Shown piece by piece: positions 40,898 through 49,198 of a stretch of 64,000 nt of DNA (position 1 is the stretch's first letter; each line of letters begins with the position of its first letter). This DNA comes from Dankookia rubra (GTDB lineage: Bacteria; Pseudomonadota; Alphaproteobacteria; Acetobacterales; Acetobacteraceae). The notes beneath the pieces were generated by a model. That model did no database searches and was not told the DNA's origin. It was given only the letters and a program-made list of their open reading frames with translations. The DNA lies in contig NZ_SMSJ01000006.1 of assembly GCF_004355005.1 (NCBI RefSeq), positions 1 to 64,000 of the forward strand, given 5' to 3'. A program made the translations under genes and the position numbers.

Positions 40898-41263
40898 ATG
40901 TCCGAACATTCGCCGCTGATCGACCGCTACATCGCCTGCTGGAACGAGGCCGATGCCGCGCGCCGGCAGGCGCTGATCGCCGAAACCTTCGCCGAAGGCG
41001 CGACCTATTGCGACCCGATGCTGCAGGGGGAGGGCCATGCCGGCATCGCCGCGCTGATCGCCGCGGCGCAAGGGCATTTCCCGGGGCTGCGCTTCAGCCG
41101 CCGGGGCGAGGCCGACGCGCACCATGACCGCCTCCGCTTCAGCTGGGACCTAGGGCCCACGGGCGCGGCACCGGTCGCCGGCGGCACCGACATGGCGGTG
41201 GTCGCGCCGGATGGCCGGCTCGCCGCCGTGACCGGCTTCATCGATTTCGCGCCGAAGGGGTGA
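40898..41263 (+). CDS. SnoaL-like / NTF2-fold protein
   Basis: 121 residues from the ATG at 40898. LIDRYIACWNEADAARRQALIAETFAEGATYCDPMLQGEGHAGIAALI is the standard N-terminal part of SnoaL-like proteins, ending VTGFIDFAPKG. It is a small ligand-binding or isomerase fold. It sits 5 bases before the membrane protein at 41269; the two may be co-expressed. A second NTF2-fold gene occurs at 17301. Confidence 0.72.
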   Translation: MSEHSPLIDRYIACWNEADAARRQALIAETFAEGATYCDPMLQGEGHAGIAALIAAAQGHFPGLRFSRRGEADAHHDRLRFSWDLGPTGAAPVAGGTDMAVVAPDGRLAAVTGFIDFAPKG

Positions 41264-41268
41264 GCGCC

Positions 41269-41670
41269 ATGGAACGCATCGTCCCTTCCGACTTCCTGCG
41301 CCGCGTGCTGCTGGCGGACGCGGCCTGCAGCGGCGCCATGGGGCTGCTGCTGGCGCTCCTCGCCGGACCGCTTTCGCGCTGGTTCGGCCTGCCCGCGGCA
41401 CTGCTGCTGGAGGTCGGGTTGTTCCTGCTGGCCTTTGCAGCCTTCGTCGCGGTGCTCGGCCTCCGCCAAGCCTCGCCGCGGCTGCTGGTCTGGCTTGTGA
41501 TCGTGGGCAACGCGCTCTGGGCGCTGGACAGCGTCCTGCTGCTGGTCTCCGGCTGGGTCGCGCCGACCGCGCTCGGCGGCACCTTCGTCGTCGCCCAGGC
41601 GCTCGTCGTCGCCCTGCTGGCGGAGCTGGAATATACGGGCCTGAGGCGTTCCGCGCCCCTCGCCGCCTGA
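41269..41670 (+). CDS. four-helix inner-membrane protein, function unknown
   Basis: 133 residues from the ATG at 41269 (AAGGGG 8 bases upstream). Four hydrophobic helices: GAMGLLLALLAGPL, ALLLEVGLFLLAFAAFVAVLGL, LLVWLVIVGNALWALDSVLLLVSGW and LGGTFVVAQALVVALLAELEY. The NALWALDSVLLL motif recurs in small proteobacterial membrane proteins of unknown role. No enzymatic motif. Confidence 0.65.
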   Translation: MERIVPSDFLRRVLLADAACSGAMGLLLALLAGPLSRWFGLPAALLLEVGLFLLAFAAFVAVLGLRQASPRLLVWLVIVGNALWALDSVLLLVSGWVAPTALGGTFVVAQALVVALLAELEYTGLRRSAPLAA

Positions 41671-41709
41671 GCGCGCAGCGTATAGGCTCGGCGGTCAGGG
41701 AGGCCATTC

Positions 41710-42765
41710 ATGACCGCAGGCAACGTCAGCTACGACCAGCTGCGCGACTTCATCGCCGGCATCTACCAGGCGGCGGGCGTGCCCGCCGCGGATGCCGGCA
41801 CCGTTGCCGGGCTGATGGCGCAGGCGGACGTGATCGGCGCCGATGGCCATGGCGTCTTCCGGCTGCCGCAGTATATCCGCAGGATCCGCGCCGGCGGGAT
41901 GAACCCCCGCGCCGTGCCGCGCGTCGTCGAGGAACGCCCGGCCTCGGCGCTGATCGACGGCGACAACGGGCTCGGCCATCTCGCCACCAGCATGGCGGCG
42001 CGCACGGCGATCGGGAAGGCGCGGACGCAGGGCGTGGCATGGTGCGGCGTCCGCAACGGCAACCATGCCGGCCCGGCCAGCCTCTATGCGCGCATGGTGC
42101 AGGAAGCCGGGATGATCGGCCTCTACCTCGCGGTCGGCAGCGCCAACCACCTGCCGCCCTGGGGCGGACTGGAGCTGCTGCTGTCCACCAACCCCATCGC
42201 CGTCGCTGTGCCGGCCGGGGAGGAACCGCCGATCGTGCTCGACATGGCGACCACCGTCGCCGCCTATGGCAAGGTGAAGGTCAAGGCGCAGCGCGGGGAG
42301 GCGATGCCGGAAGGCTGGATGATCGACCACCAGGGCAATCCGCTGACTGACCCGAAGCGCGCCAACGAGGGCCTGCTGCTGCCGATCGGCGGCTACAAGG
42401 GCTATGGCCTGGCGCTGATCTTCGGCCTGCTGGCCGGCACGCTGAACGGCGCGGCGATGGGCCGCGACGTCGTGGACTTCAACGCCGACGACACGACGGT
42501 GACGAATACCGGCCAGGCGGTGCTGGCGATCGACATCGCCGCCTTCGGCGACCCGGCGGAATTCCGCCGCAGCGTCGATGCGCTCTCGCGCGACCTGCGC
42601 GGCAGCAGGCGGCTGCCCGGCGTCGACCGCATCTGGCTGCCGGGCGAGCAGAGCCGGCTGACGCGCCTCAAGCGCGAGGCGGAGGGCGTGCCGATTCCGC
42701 CGGCGCTGCGCAGCCAGCTCGATGCGCTGGCGCGCGATCTCGGCGCCGCGGCGCTCGCGGCCTGA
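41710..42765 (+). CDS. malate/L-lactate (LDH2) family dehydrogenase
   Basis: 351 residues. VAGLMAQADVIGADGHGVFRLPQYIRRI (catalytic His in GADGHG), NGLGHLATSMAARTAI and VRNGNHAGPASLYARM are hallmark LDH2 segments. LLSTNPIAVAVPAGEEPPIVLDMATT is the NAD(P)-binding part. The family oxidises 2-hydroxy acids such as malate, ureidoglycolate, sulfolactate or delta-pyrroline carboxylates, with NAD(P). It is followed 16 bases later by a TctC gene, so uptake and oxidation of the same hydroxy acid is a natural reading. Confidence 0.88.
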   Translation: MTAGNVSYDQLRDFIAGIYQAAGVPAADAGTVAGLMAQADVIGADGHGVFRLPQYIRRIRAGGMNPRAVPRVVEERPASALIDGDNGLGHLATSMAARTAIGKARTQGVAWCGVRNGNHAGPASLYARMVQEAGMIGLYLAVGSANHLPPWGGLELLLSTNPIAVAVPAGEEPPIVLDMATTVAAYGKVKVKAQRGEAMPEGWMIDHQGNPLTDPKRANEGLLLPIGGYKGYGLALIFGLLAGTLNGAAMGRDVVDFNADDTTVTNTGQAVLAIDIAAFGDPAEFRRSVDALSRDLRGSRRLPGVDRIWLPGEQSRLTRLKREAEGVPIPPALRSQLDALARDLGAAALAA

Positions 42766-42781
42766 AGGGGAGGGACCGGCC

Positions 42782-43744
42782 ATGCTCCGACGCATCCTGC
42801 TCGCCGCCGCGCTGCTGCCCTTCGGGGTGCAGGCGCAGGAGGCGCCCTTTCCCAGCCGCCCGATCACCCTGCTGGTCGGCTTCGCGCCCGGCGGCGGCAC
42901 CGATATCCTGGCCCGGCTGATCGCGCCGAAGCTGTCGGAGGAACTGGGCCAGCCCGTGGCGGTGGAGAACCGCACCGGCGGTGGCGGCACCATCGCCGTG
43001 GTGGCGACGGCACGGGCGAAGCCGGATGGGCACACCGTCACCCTCGGCACCGTCAGCAACAACGTCCAGGTGCCGCTGGCGATGAAGGCGCCGCCCTTCG
43101 ATCCGCTGCGCGACGTGACGCCGCTGACCCAGGTGGCCAGCGTGCCGCTGGTGATGACGGTGCCGGCGAGTTCCCCGGCGCGGGACGTGCAGGGCTTCGT
43201 CGCGCTGGCCAAGGCCAATCCGGGCGGGTTCAACTTCGCCAGCAACGGCGTCGGCACCAGCCAGCACATGGCGGCCGAGCTGTTCATGCTGGCGACCGGC
43301 ACGCGCATGGTCCATGTGCCCTATCGCGGCAGCGGCCCGGCCTCGATCGACCTGGCGGCCAATGTGGTGCAGGTGAATTTCGACACGCTGTCGACCGTGT
43401 TGCCGCATATCCGCGGCGAGCGGCTGCGCGGCCTGGCGGTGACGACCCGGGCGCGCTCGGACCAGCTGCCCAGCGTGCCGACGATGATCGAGAGCGGCCT
43501 TGCCGGCTACGACATCGACCTCTGGTACATGCTCTTCGGCCCGGCCGGCCTGCCGGATGCGGTGGTGCTGCGCTGGTCGGAGGCGCTGGGCCGCGCGCTG
43601 CGGGACGAGACACTGCGGACCCGGCTGCGCGAGTCAGGCTTCGATGCGAAGGGCGGCACGCCGGCCGAGGCCGCGGCGCTGGTCCGCGCCGACATCGCCC
43701 GCTACGGCGAGGTGGTGCGCCGTGCCGGGATCAGCCTGGACTAG
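42782..43744 (+). CDS. Bug/TctC-family solute-binding protein
   Basis: 320 residues from the ATG at 42782. Leader MLRRILLAAALLPFGVQAQ; then FPSRPITLLVGFAPGGGTDILAR, VAVENRTGGGG and TRMVHVPYRGSGPASIDLA. Fourth Bug protein in the window, again without TctAB. It probably supplies the LDH2-type dehydrogenase encoded just upstream with a hydroxy acid. Its last 14 bases overlap the end of the convergent GFA gene. Confidence 0.9.
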   Translation: MLRRILLAAALLPFGVQAQEAPFPSRPITLLVGFAPGGGTDILARLIAPKLSEELGQPVAVENRTGGGGTIAVVATARAKPDGHTVTLGTVSNNVQVPLAMKAPPFDPLRDVTPLTQVASVPLVMTVPASSPARDVQGFVALAKANPGGFNFASNGVGTSQHMAAELFMLATGTRMVHVPYRGSGPASIDLAANVVQVNFDTLSTVLPHIRGERLRGLAVTTRARSDQLPSVPTMIESGLAGYDIDLWYMLFGPAGLPDAVVLRWSEALGRALRDETLRTRLRESGFDAKGGTPAEAAALVRADIARYGEVVRRAGISLD

Positions 43745-44243
43745 GACCTTGCCCCTGTGGCGGGTGGCCAGCGACGGACCGCAGCCAGGCGAGGCCGTCC
43801 TCGGGCTGAGTCTCGAACCGGGCGTCGCCTTCGGGCAGGATGACCCAGGGCTGCGCGCTGCGGGTCCAGAAATGTGCGGTCGGTCGCAGCCAGGCGGTAT
43901 CGTCCAGCGTGCCGGCGCGGACCACGACGAGGCTGCCCGCCGCCGCCGTGCCCGGCCTGGCGCCGTTGCAGATCCAGGTCCCGCAACCTCGGCAGACCCA
44001 GCGGGTCACCACGCGCCCGCTATCGGCGGGACGCTGGAGGGCCTGCACCTCCCCGCCGGTGAAGCGGCACGCCTCCGCGGCGATGACGAAGGCCGCGGAG
44101 AAGGCGCTGCCCGTGAGGCGCTGGCAGGCGGTGCAGTGGCAGGTATAGGCGGCCAGTGGCGGCCGGGTGATTTCGTAGCGCACCGCGCCGCACAGGCAGC
44201 CGCCGGTCTGCGGCAGGGTGATCGGACCACCTTCGTCCGCCAT
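43731..44243 (-). CDS. GFA-family protein (glutathione-dependent formaldehyde-activating-like, CENP-V fold)
   Basis: 170 residues. Zinc-binding cysteines are in TGGCLCGAVRYEI, CHCTACQRLTGSAFS and WVCRGCGTWI, the full GFA pattern. The founding member was described as speeding S-hydroxymethylglutathione formation; most relatives have no proven activity. It ends with a Pro/Gly-rich tail (GHPPQGQGPSPG) that overlaps the convergent TctC gene. Confidence 0.85.
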   Translation of the reverse strand: MADEGGPITLPQTGGCLCGAVRYEITRPPLAAYTCHCTACQRLTGSAFSAAFVIAAEACRFTGGEVQALQRPADSGRVVTRWVCRGCGTWICNGARPGTAAAGSLVVVRAGTLDDTAWLRPTAHFWTRSAQPWVILPEGDARFETQPEDGLAWLRSVAGHPPQGQGPSPG

Positions 44244-44248
44244 CTGCC

Positions 44249-44575
44249 TTAGCGTCGTCTCGCGGGGGCCTGCTGCGGTGGCGCGGGCGGCGCGCTGTCC
44301 GCCGGCGGCACGATGTAGCGCGGCTGTTCATAGGTGACGATCGGCGGCGCGTAATAGGCGGGCGGTGCCAGGACCACCGGCGGCGGGTAGTAGGCTGGCG
44401 GATAGTAATAGGCCGGCGGCGGGTAGTAGTAGGGCCGCGGCCCCCAATAGGCGGGCGGGCCGACATAGACGCCGAAGCCGCCGCCATGCCAGCCGCGCGC
44501 CCCGGCGGCATGCGGGGCGAAGGTCACGGCAAGGCCGAGCGCGGCGGCAAGCCAGGCGGCGCGACGGATCGACAT
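44249..44575 (-). CDS. exported Tyr/Pro-rich small protein
   Basis: 108 residues from the ATG at 44575. Signal peptide MSIRRAAWLAAALGLAVTFAPHAAGA, then GWHGGG and a chain of PYYYPPP/YYAPP units. It is a shorter relative of 21539-21913, lacking the glycine-zipper segment of that protein. It lies 5 bases before the GFA gene on the same strand. Envelope location is predicted; function unknown. Confidence 0.62.
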   Translation of the reverse strand: MSIRRAAWLAAALGLAVTFAPHAAGARGWHGGGFGVYVGPPAYWGPRPYYYPPPAYYYPPAYYPPPVVLAPPAYYAPPIVTYEQPRYIVPPADSAPPAPPQQAPARRR

Positions 44576-44655
44576 GATGCACCTTCCCGGGGCGGCGCCC
44601 GATGCGGCCTCTTCGATACACATAATGCGCCGCTGCCGCAGGTCAAAGCCGGAGG

Positions 44656-46176
44656 TCAGCGCGCCGCGGGACCGGCCATCTCCCGTGCCGCCGCTAGGCA
44701 GCGGTCGCGCGCCGCGGCGATGCGGCGGGCGATGGCCTCGACCGCCGCGGCATCCCGCGCCAGCGCGGCCTGCCGCGCCGCGAGCAGCCGGGCGATCTCG
44801 GCCGGCGCCGGGCCGCCGAGCACCGTGCGCGCCCGGATATTCGCCGCCGGGTCCAGCGCCTGGGCCACCGCCGCCTCGGGGACCCCGAGAGGCCTGCCGA
44901 ACAACGCCGTGGCGGCACGGTCGAGGTCGGCGCTGCGGATGGCATCCGCCGGCAGCCCGGCCGCGAGCGCATCGCGCACCACGAGCGCCACCACGTTGTG
45001 CGCCATGCGGAAGGACATCCCGCTCTCGCGCACGATGACATCGGCCAGCTCGGTCGCGCTGCCGAAGCCCTCGGCCGCGGCGCGGGCCATGCGTTCGGGC
45101 CGCAGGGTGAGGCCGGCGAAGACCTCCTCCATCACCGCCAGGATGCGGCGGCTGCGCAGCGCCGCGTCCAGGATCGGCTCGTTCACCGCGGTCACCGCGT
45201 CGCCCACATCGGCGAAGGGGGTGTTCTTGTTGCAGGTGAGGGCGGCCGTGAGCGCCCCCTGGATCATCCCCGCCGCAGCGCGGACATGCTCGAGCGCCGC
45301 CGGGTTCTTCTTCTGCGGCATGATGGAGGAAACGGCCGAGTGCCGGTCCGCCATTTCCACGAAGCCATATTCCCAGGTGGACCAGGATATCAGGTCGGTC
45401 GCCAGCCGCGACAGGAAGGTGGCCAGCACGGCCAGCGTCGAACAGGCTTCCAGCCCGTCGTCATGCGTGCTGACCGCGTCGTAGGCGATCTCGAGCGGGC
45501 CGGCGAAGCCGAGCAAGTCCGCGGTGAGGCCCCGGTTGAGCGGGAAGGCGGTGGTGGTCAGCGCCCCGGCGCCGAGCGGGCACCGATCGGTGTGGGCCAG
45601 GGCGCCCGCCAGCCGCGCCTGGTCCCGCGCCAGCACGTCGGCGGCCGAGAGCAGCCAATAGCCGAAGGTGACGGGCTGGGCGTGCTGGCTATGGGTGTAG
45701 CCGGGCATCACTACCCCGGCGTGTTTCTCCGCCAAGCGCAGCAGCGTGCCGCGCAGGCCGAGCAGCGCGCGCTGCACCGCGATCAGGTCGCCGCGCAGCG
45801 CCATCCGCCAGGTGGTGGCGTTCAGGTCGTTGCGGCTGCGCCCGGTATGCAGCCGTCCCCCAACGTCGGGGCCGAGCGCCTGGACGATCCGCCGCTCGAC
45901 ATAGGAATAGAGATCCTCCGAGCGATGGTCGACCGGCACGCTCTCCGGCCCCTGCGCCGCAAGGTCCAGCACGGTGCGGAGGCAGGCGGCGATCGCCTCC
46001 CGCCCCACGATTCCCTGGCGTTCCAGCATCAGCCCATGCGCGCAATGCGCCCACATCTCGTGGTCGAAGACCGCGGCCTGGGCGCGGGCGACGGCTGGGC
46101 GGTAGTAGCTCTCGACCAGCAGGGCGGAGGGCGGTTCCTTCACCCGCTCCCGCAGGCCGACCTCTGGCTCGCTCAC
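44656..46176 (-). CDS. argininosuccinate lyase-like enzyme (ASL/fumarase superfamily)
   Basis: 506 residues from a GTG at 46176 that overlaps the stop of the MaoC gene (GTGA). Conserved segments: LHTGRSRNDLNATTWRM, GYTHSQHAQPVTFGYWLL and the flexible-loop signature SSIMPQKKNPAALEHVRA with the catalytic Ser. Canonical ArgH starts near the substrate loop and is about 460 residues; this one is longer at the C-terminus. No arginine gene is nearby and it is translationally coupled to a MaoC-type gene. It could instead be a catabolic C-N lyase (EDDS lyase belongs to this group). I leave the gene symbol blank for that reason. Confidence 0.83.
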   Translation of the reverse strand: MSEPEVGLRERVKEPPSALLVESYYRPAVARAQAAVFDHEMWAHCAHGLMLERQGIVGREAIAACLRTVLDLAAQGPESVPVDHRSEDLYSYVERRIVQALGPDVGGRLHTGRSRNDLNATTWRMALRGDLIAVQRALLGLRGTLLRLAEKHAGVVMPGYTHSQHAQPVTFGYWLLSAADVLARDQARLAGALAHTDRCPLGAGALTTTAFPLNRGLTADLLGFAGPLEIAYDAVSTHDDGLEACSTLAVLATFLSRLATDLISWSTWEYGFVEMADRHSAVSSIMPQKKNPAALEHVRAAAGMIQGALTAALTCNKNTPFADVGDAVTAVNEPILDAALRSRRILAVMEEVFAGLTLRPERMARAAAEGFGSATELADVIVRESGMSFRMAHNVVALVVRDALAAGLPADAIRSADLDRAATALFGRPLGVPEAAVAQALDPAANIRARTVLGGPAPAEIARLLAARQAALARDAAAVEAIARRIAAARDRCLAAAREMAGPAAR

Positions 46177-46628
46177 TCGTAGACCAGCGACAGGGTCTCG
46201 GCGACCAGGGCCGGACGGTCGCTGCCCTCGACCTCGACCGTCGCCTCCATGGTGACGCGGGCGCCGCCCTGGATCGGCTCCAGGGCCTTCAGCGTCAGGT
46301 GGCCGCGGATGCGGGATCCGGCCGGCACCGGCGCGGTGAAGCGCACCTTGTTCGAGCCGTAGTTCACCCCGCGGCTGCGCTGCTTCACCTTCCAGATGCC
46401 GTGGTTCAGCTTCGGCAGCAGGGAGAGCGTGAGGTAGCCATGCGCGATGGTCTTGCCGCCCGGCATTTCCTTCTTCGCGCGCTCGACATCGACGTGGATC
46501 CACTGGTGGTCGCCGGTCGCCTCGGCAAACTGGTCGATCATCGTCTGGTCAACCACCAGCCAGTCGCTGCTGCCGAGCTTCTGGCCGATATGCTTCGGCA
46601 GGTCGGCGATGGTCTCGATCTCGAGCAT
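46173..46628 (-). CDS. MaoC-family (R)-hydratase/dehydratase
   Basis: 151 residues; GGAGGAAACC just before the ATG at 46628. Single hot-dog domain with the hydratase-2 motif IDQFAEATGDHQWIHVDVERAKKEMPGGKTIAHGYLTLSLLP (catalytic Asp and His in GDHQWIH). It resembles NodN-like and (R)-specific enoyl-CoA hydratases. First gene of a two-gene unit with the ASL-like lyase. Confidence 0.88.
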   Translation of the reverse strand: MLEIETIADLPKHIGQKLGSSDWLVVDQTMIDQFAEATGDHQWIHVDVERAKKEMPGGKTIAHGYLTLSLLPKLNHGIWKVKQRSRGVNYGSNKVRFTAPVPAGSRIRGHLTLKALEPIQGGARVTMEATVEVEGSDRPALVAETLSLVYE

Positions 46629-46714
46629 GGTTTCCTCCGTCTTGCTTGGACGGAATTCCTGCCACGCCCCGCCGGGCTTGGCCAGCGGCGCGCGGCGGGG
46701 GATCATGCGGCGTG

Positions 46715-47428
46715 ATGTTCGATTTCCAGCCCGCCCCCGGAAGCCTGCCGCCCTGCCACCGCGCCTATGCGATCGGCGACGTGCATGGCTGTGACGACCA
46801 GCTGGCCAGCCTGCATGCAATGATTGCGGCCGACTTGGCGGCGCGGCCGGTGGCGGCGCCGTTGCTGGTGCACCTCGGTGATTATGTCGATCGCGGGCCG
46901 GACAGCGCGGGGGTGGTGGCGCGGCTGGCCGGCGGGTCACCGCTGCCGGGGGTGCCGGTGGTGAACCTGATGGGCAACCACGAGCGCACCATGCTGGACG
47001 CGCTGCATGGCGAGCGGGCCGCAGTGACGGACTGGCGGATCAGCGGCGGGCGGGAGGCGCTGGCGAGCTGGGGGCTGGACGCCGATGGCGATCCTGCCCT
47101 TTGGGCCGCCGGCATCCCGCCGGCGCATCTGGACTTCGTGCGGGGGCTGGCGCTGCACCACCGGCTCGGCGGCTACCTTTTCGTCCATGCCGGGCTGCGG
47201 CCGGGGCTGGCGCTGGAGGAGCAGTCCCCCGACGACCTGATCCGCATCCGCCATGCCTTCCTGAACTCCGAGGCGGATTTCGGCGCCGTGGTGGTGCATG
47301 GCCATTCCCCGACCCGCGGCCCGGTGGTCCGGCCGAACCGGATCGGGATCGATACCGGCGCGGTCTTCGGGCGGGAGCTGACCTGCCTGGTTCTGGAGGA
47401 AGACCGGCTGGCCTTTTTGCAGGCCTGA
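46715..47428 (+). CDS. PPP-type metallophosphoesterase (serine/threonine or diadenosine phosphatase-like)
   Basis: 237 residues from the ATG at 46715. Metal-binding motifs are complete: AIGDVHGCDDQ, LGDYVDRGPDS and LMGNHERTML, with VVHGHSPTRGPVV late. The family includes PrpA/PrpB-type protein phosphatases and ApaH. It is a soluble enzyme. It is divergent from the MaoC gene (86 bases between starts) and ends at a strong hairpin. Confidence 0.88.
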   Translation: MFDFQPAPGSLPPCHRAYAIGDVHGCDDQLASLHAMIAADLAARPVAAPLLVHLGDYVDRGPDSAGVVARLAGGSPLPGVPVVNLMGNHERTMLDALHGERAAVTDWRISGGREALASWGLDADGDPALWAAGIPPAHLDFVRGLALHHRLGGYLFVHAGLRPGLALEEQSPDDLIRIRHAFLNSEADFGAVVVHGHSPTRGPVVRPNRIGIDTGAVFGRELTCLVLEEDRLAFLQA

Positions 47429-47451
47429 CGGTCAGGCCCGATGGTGCGGTC

Positions 47452-47478
47452 CGCCCGGCCGGGAACCCCGGCCGGGCG
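47452..47478. terminator. two-way terminator hairpin
   Basis: A perfect 12-bp GC stem (47452-47463 with 47467-47478, 3-base loop) lies between the convergent phosphatase and DyP genes. An 8-bp inverted repeat precedes it at 47422-47438, overlapping the phosphatase stop. Confidence 0.65.
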
Positions 47479-47492
47479 ACGTCGCGGCGATG

Positions 47493-49007
47493 CTACAGCC
47501 CGACGCCCCGCAGGAAGGACAGCGACGGCGCGAAGAAGTACTCGCCGCCCTTCATGTGCACGAACTGGGCGAAGCTCTGCACGCTCGGGCTCGCGCCCTG
47601 CGTATGCCCGTCCAGGTAGGTGTGCTGCCGCTGCGACGCCGTGCCGGTCTGGCCGATGACCGGGTCCACCCCGGTCGGCGGCCGGCCCTTCGCGGCATTG
47701 AGGTTGCCGACGAAGTCCGGGTTGTCCGCCCAGGACTGCTGGGTGAACTCGAACTGCGCCTCCAGGTCGGCCATGTAGGCCATGAAGAGCAGGCCGGAAT
47801 CATGCACCGGCTCCCGCCCCGCATCGTCGAATTCGCGGCCGTCCTTGCTCATCGGCCGCTTGGCGCCATAGGTGATGCCGCGCCGCGCCATGATCGGCTT
47901 GCGGTCGCCGGTATTGTCCGGAAGGTTGAGCTCGCGCTGGATGTCGCCGCGCGGGTTGGTCTTGCGGATATGCGCGTGGAAAGGGCATTTCGCGCCATCC
48001 GGATCGCCGGCATAGGTGAAGCCGTTGGGCACCGCCTGCTCCTGCTCGGACGGGTGCAGCACCAGCGGCGTGCCATCCTCGAACCGCCCCACCACCATGG
48101 CGCCGGCGCGGTCCAGTTGGACCTGGGTCGCGTTGGCGCCGAACAGCGCCTTGCCGAGGTCGTCTTCCGCCTTGTTGAAGCCGCGGACATCCTGTTCCAG
48201 CTTGCGGAAGACGAAGTAGCTGCCGGCCGAGTGGGACCGCCGCCCGTTCGGGTCGGCGACGATGAACTGGGACGGCTTGAAGCGCGGCGACCAGGGTGCG
48301 CCGGTGTCGCCCGCGCCGCGCGGCTCGGCGGCGACGCTGGCCTCCTCCGGCTCCAGATCCTCCTCGAGGAAGAGCGGCTGGCTGCGGCCATCGACATAGC
48401 CGAAATGCTCGACGCCCTCGGGCTTGGCGTTCGGGCGGAACTGACGGGTCTGCTGCAGCCCGCGCTCGATCACCAGGATGCGGACGCCGGTGCCGTTCAG
48501 CCAACCCTCGACGTCCTCGAGGTCGCGGGTGACGGCGGCGGCGTCTGCATTGGCGACCAGGAACATCGCGTCCGGCGCATGGTCGCGCCAGCCCACCTTG
48601 TCCCAGGCGGCGCGCGGCGGATCGTTCAGGATGGACTGCCGCGCCGCCATGCCGGCGGCGAAGGCCGCACCCGCCGGCATCGTGGCGTGCCCGCCGAGCG
48701 CGGTGTAGCCGCCGGCACTGAGGAACAGGCAGCGCACCGGCCCGCCATCGAGATGGGGCGGGTAGCGCTTGTTGGTGCGGAGCTGGGCATAGGCGCTGGT
48801 GCAGTAGCGCCCGAGCGTCCGCACCACCTCGGCCACGGCGTCCGGCGTCATGCCCTTGAAGCTGAGGAAGAGATGCGCGGCGTGGTGCCTGCCATGGCCT
48901 TTCAGGATGTTGGCCTGCAGGTCCTCCAGCAGGTCGCGCAGGTCGGGGTCGGTTGCCGCCGCCTTCCAGCGGATCGGTGCGTCGAGCAGCGGGTTGAGGC
49001 CTGGCAT
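47493..49007 (-). CDS. DyP-type heme peroxidase
   Basis: 504 residues from the ATG at 49007, the length of the larger DyP class. The N-terminal ferredoxin-like domain starts LQANILKGHGRHHAAHLFLSF. The family motif GxxDG is in EHFGYVDGRSQP; the C-terminal domain has RRGITYGAKRPM (Arg near the heme) and GLLFMAYMADLEAQFEFTQQSWAD. It oxidises dyes or phenolic compounds with peroxide. No signal peptide and no encapsulin gene nearby. It stands alone on the minus strand. Confidence 0.9.
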   Translation of the reverse strand: MPGLNPLLDAPIRWKAAATDPDLRDLLEDLQANILKGHGRHHAAHLFLSFKGMTPDAVAEVVRTLGRYCTSAYAQLRTNKRYPPHLDGGPVRCLFLSAGGYTALGGHATMPAGAAFAAGMAARQSILNDPPRAAWDKVGWRDHAPDAMFLVANADAAAVTRDLEDVEGWLNGTGVRILVIERGLQQTRQFRPNAKPEGVEHFGYVDGRSQPLFLEEDLEPEEASVAAEPRGAGDTGAPWSPRFKPSQFIVADPNGRRSHSAGSYFVFRKLEQDVRGFNKAEDDLGKALFGANATQVQLDRAGAMVVGRFEDGTPLVLHPSEQEQAVPNGFTYAGDPDGAKCPFHAHIRKTNPRGDIQRELNLPDNTGDRKPIMARRGITYGAKRPMSKDGREFDDAGREPVHDSGLLFMAYMADLEAQFEFTQQSWADNPDFVGNLNAAKGRPPTGVDPVIGQTGTASQRQHTYLDGHTQGASPSVQSFAQFVHMKGGEYFFAPSLSFLRGVGL

Positions 49008-49198
49008 CTTGCCGTCTCCTTGAAAATGCGTGCGGGAAAACTTGAGATCAGAAATCGTCCTTCCGGCCACCGCGGGATCACTGCCGCCCTGGGGCAGGGC
49101 GCTGCCGGCCTTGGCCGGACGGCACGGATCGATCCTTAGGCCGCGCGAGCGCCGCGGCGATGTGCGCCGGCGCGCATCCGGTCCGGCGCGGCGTCCGG

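Noticed and set aside
47493-49007. DyP peroxidase as encapsulin cargo
   Set aside because: No encapsulin gene is nearby and the C-terminal residues (LSFLRGVGL) are not a clear cargo-loading peptide.
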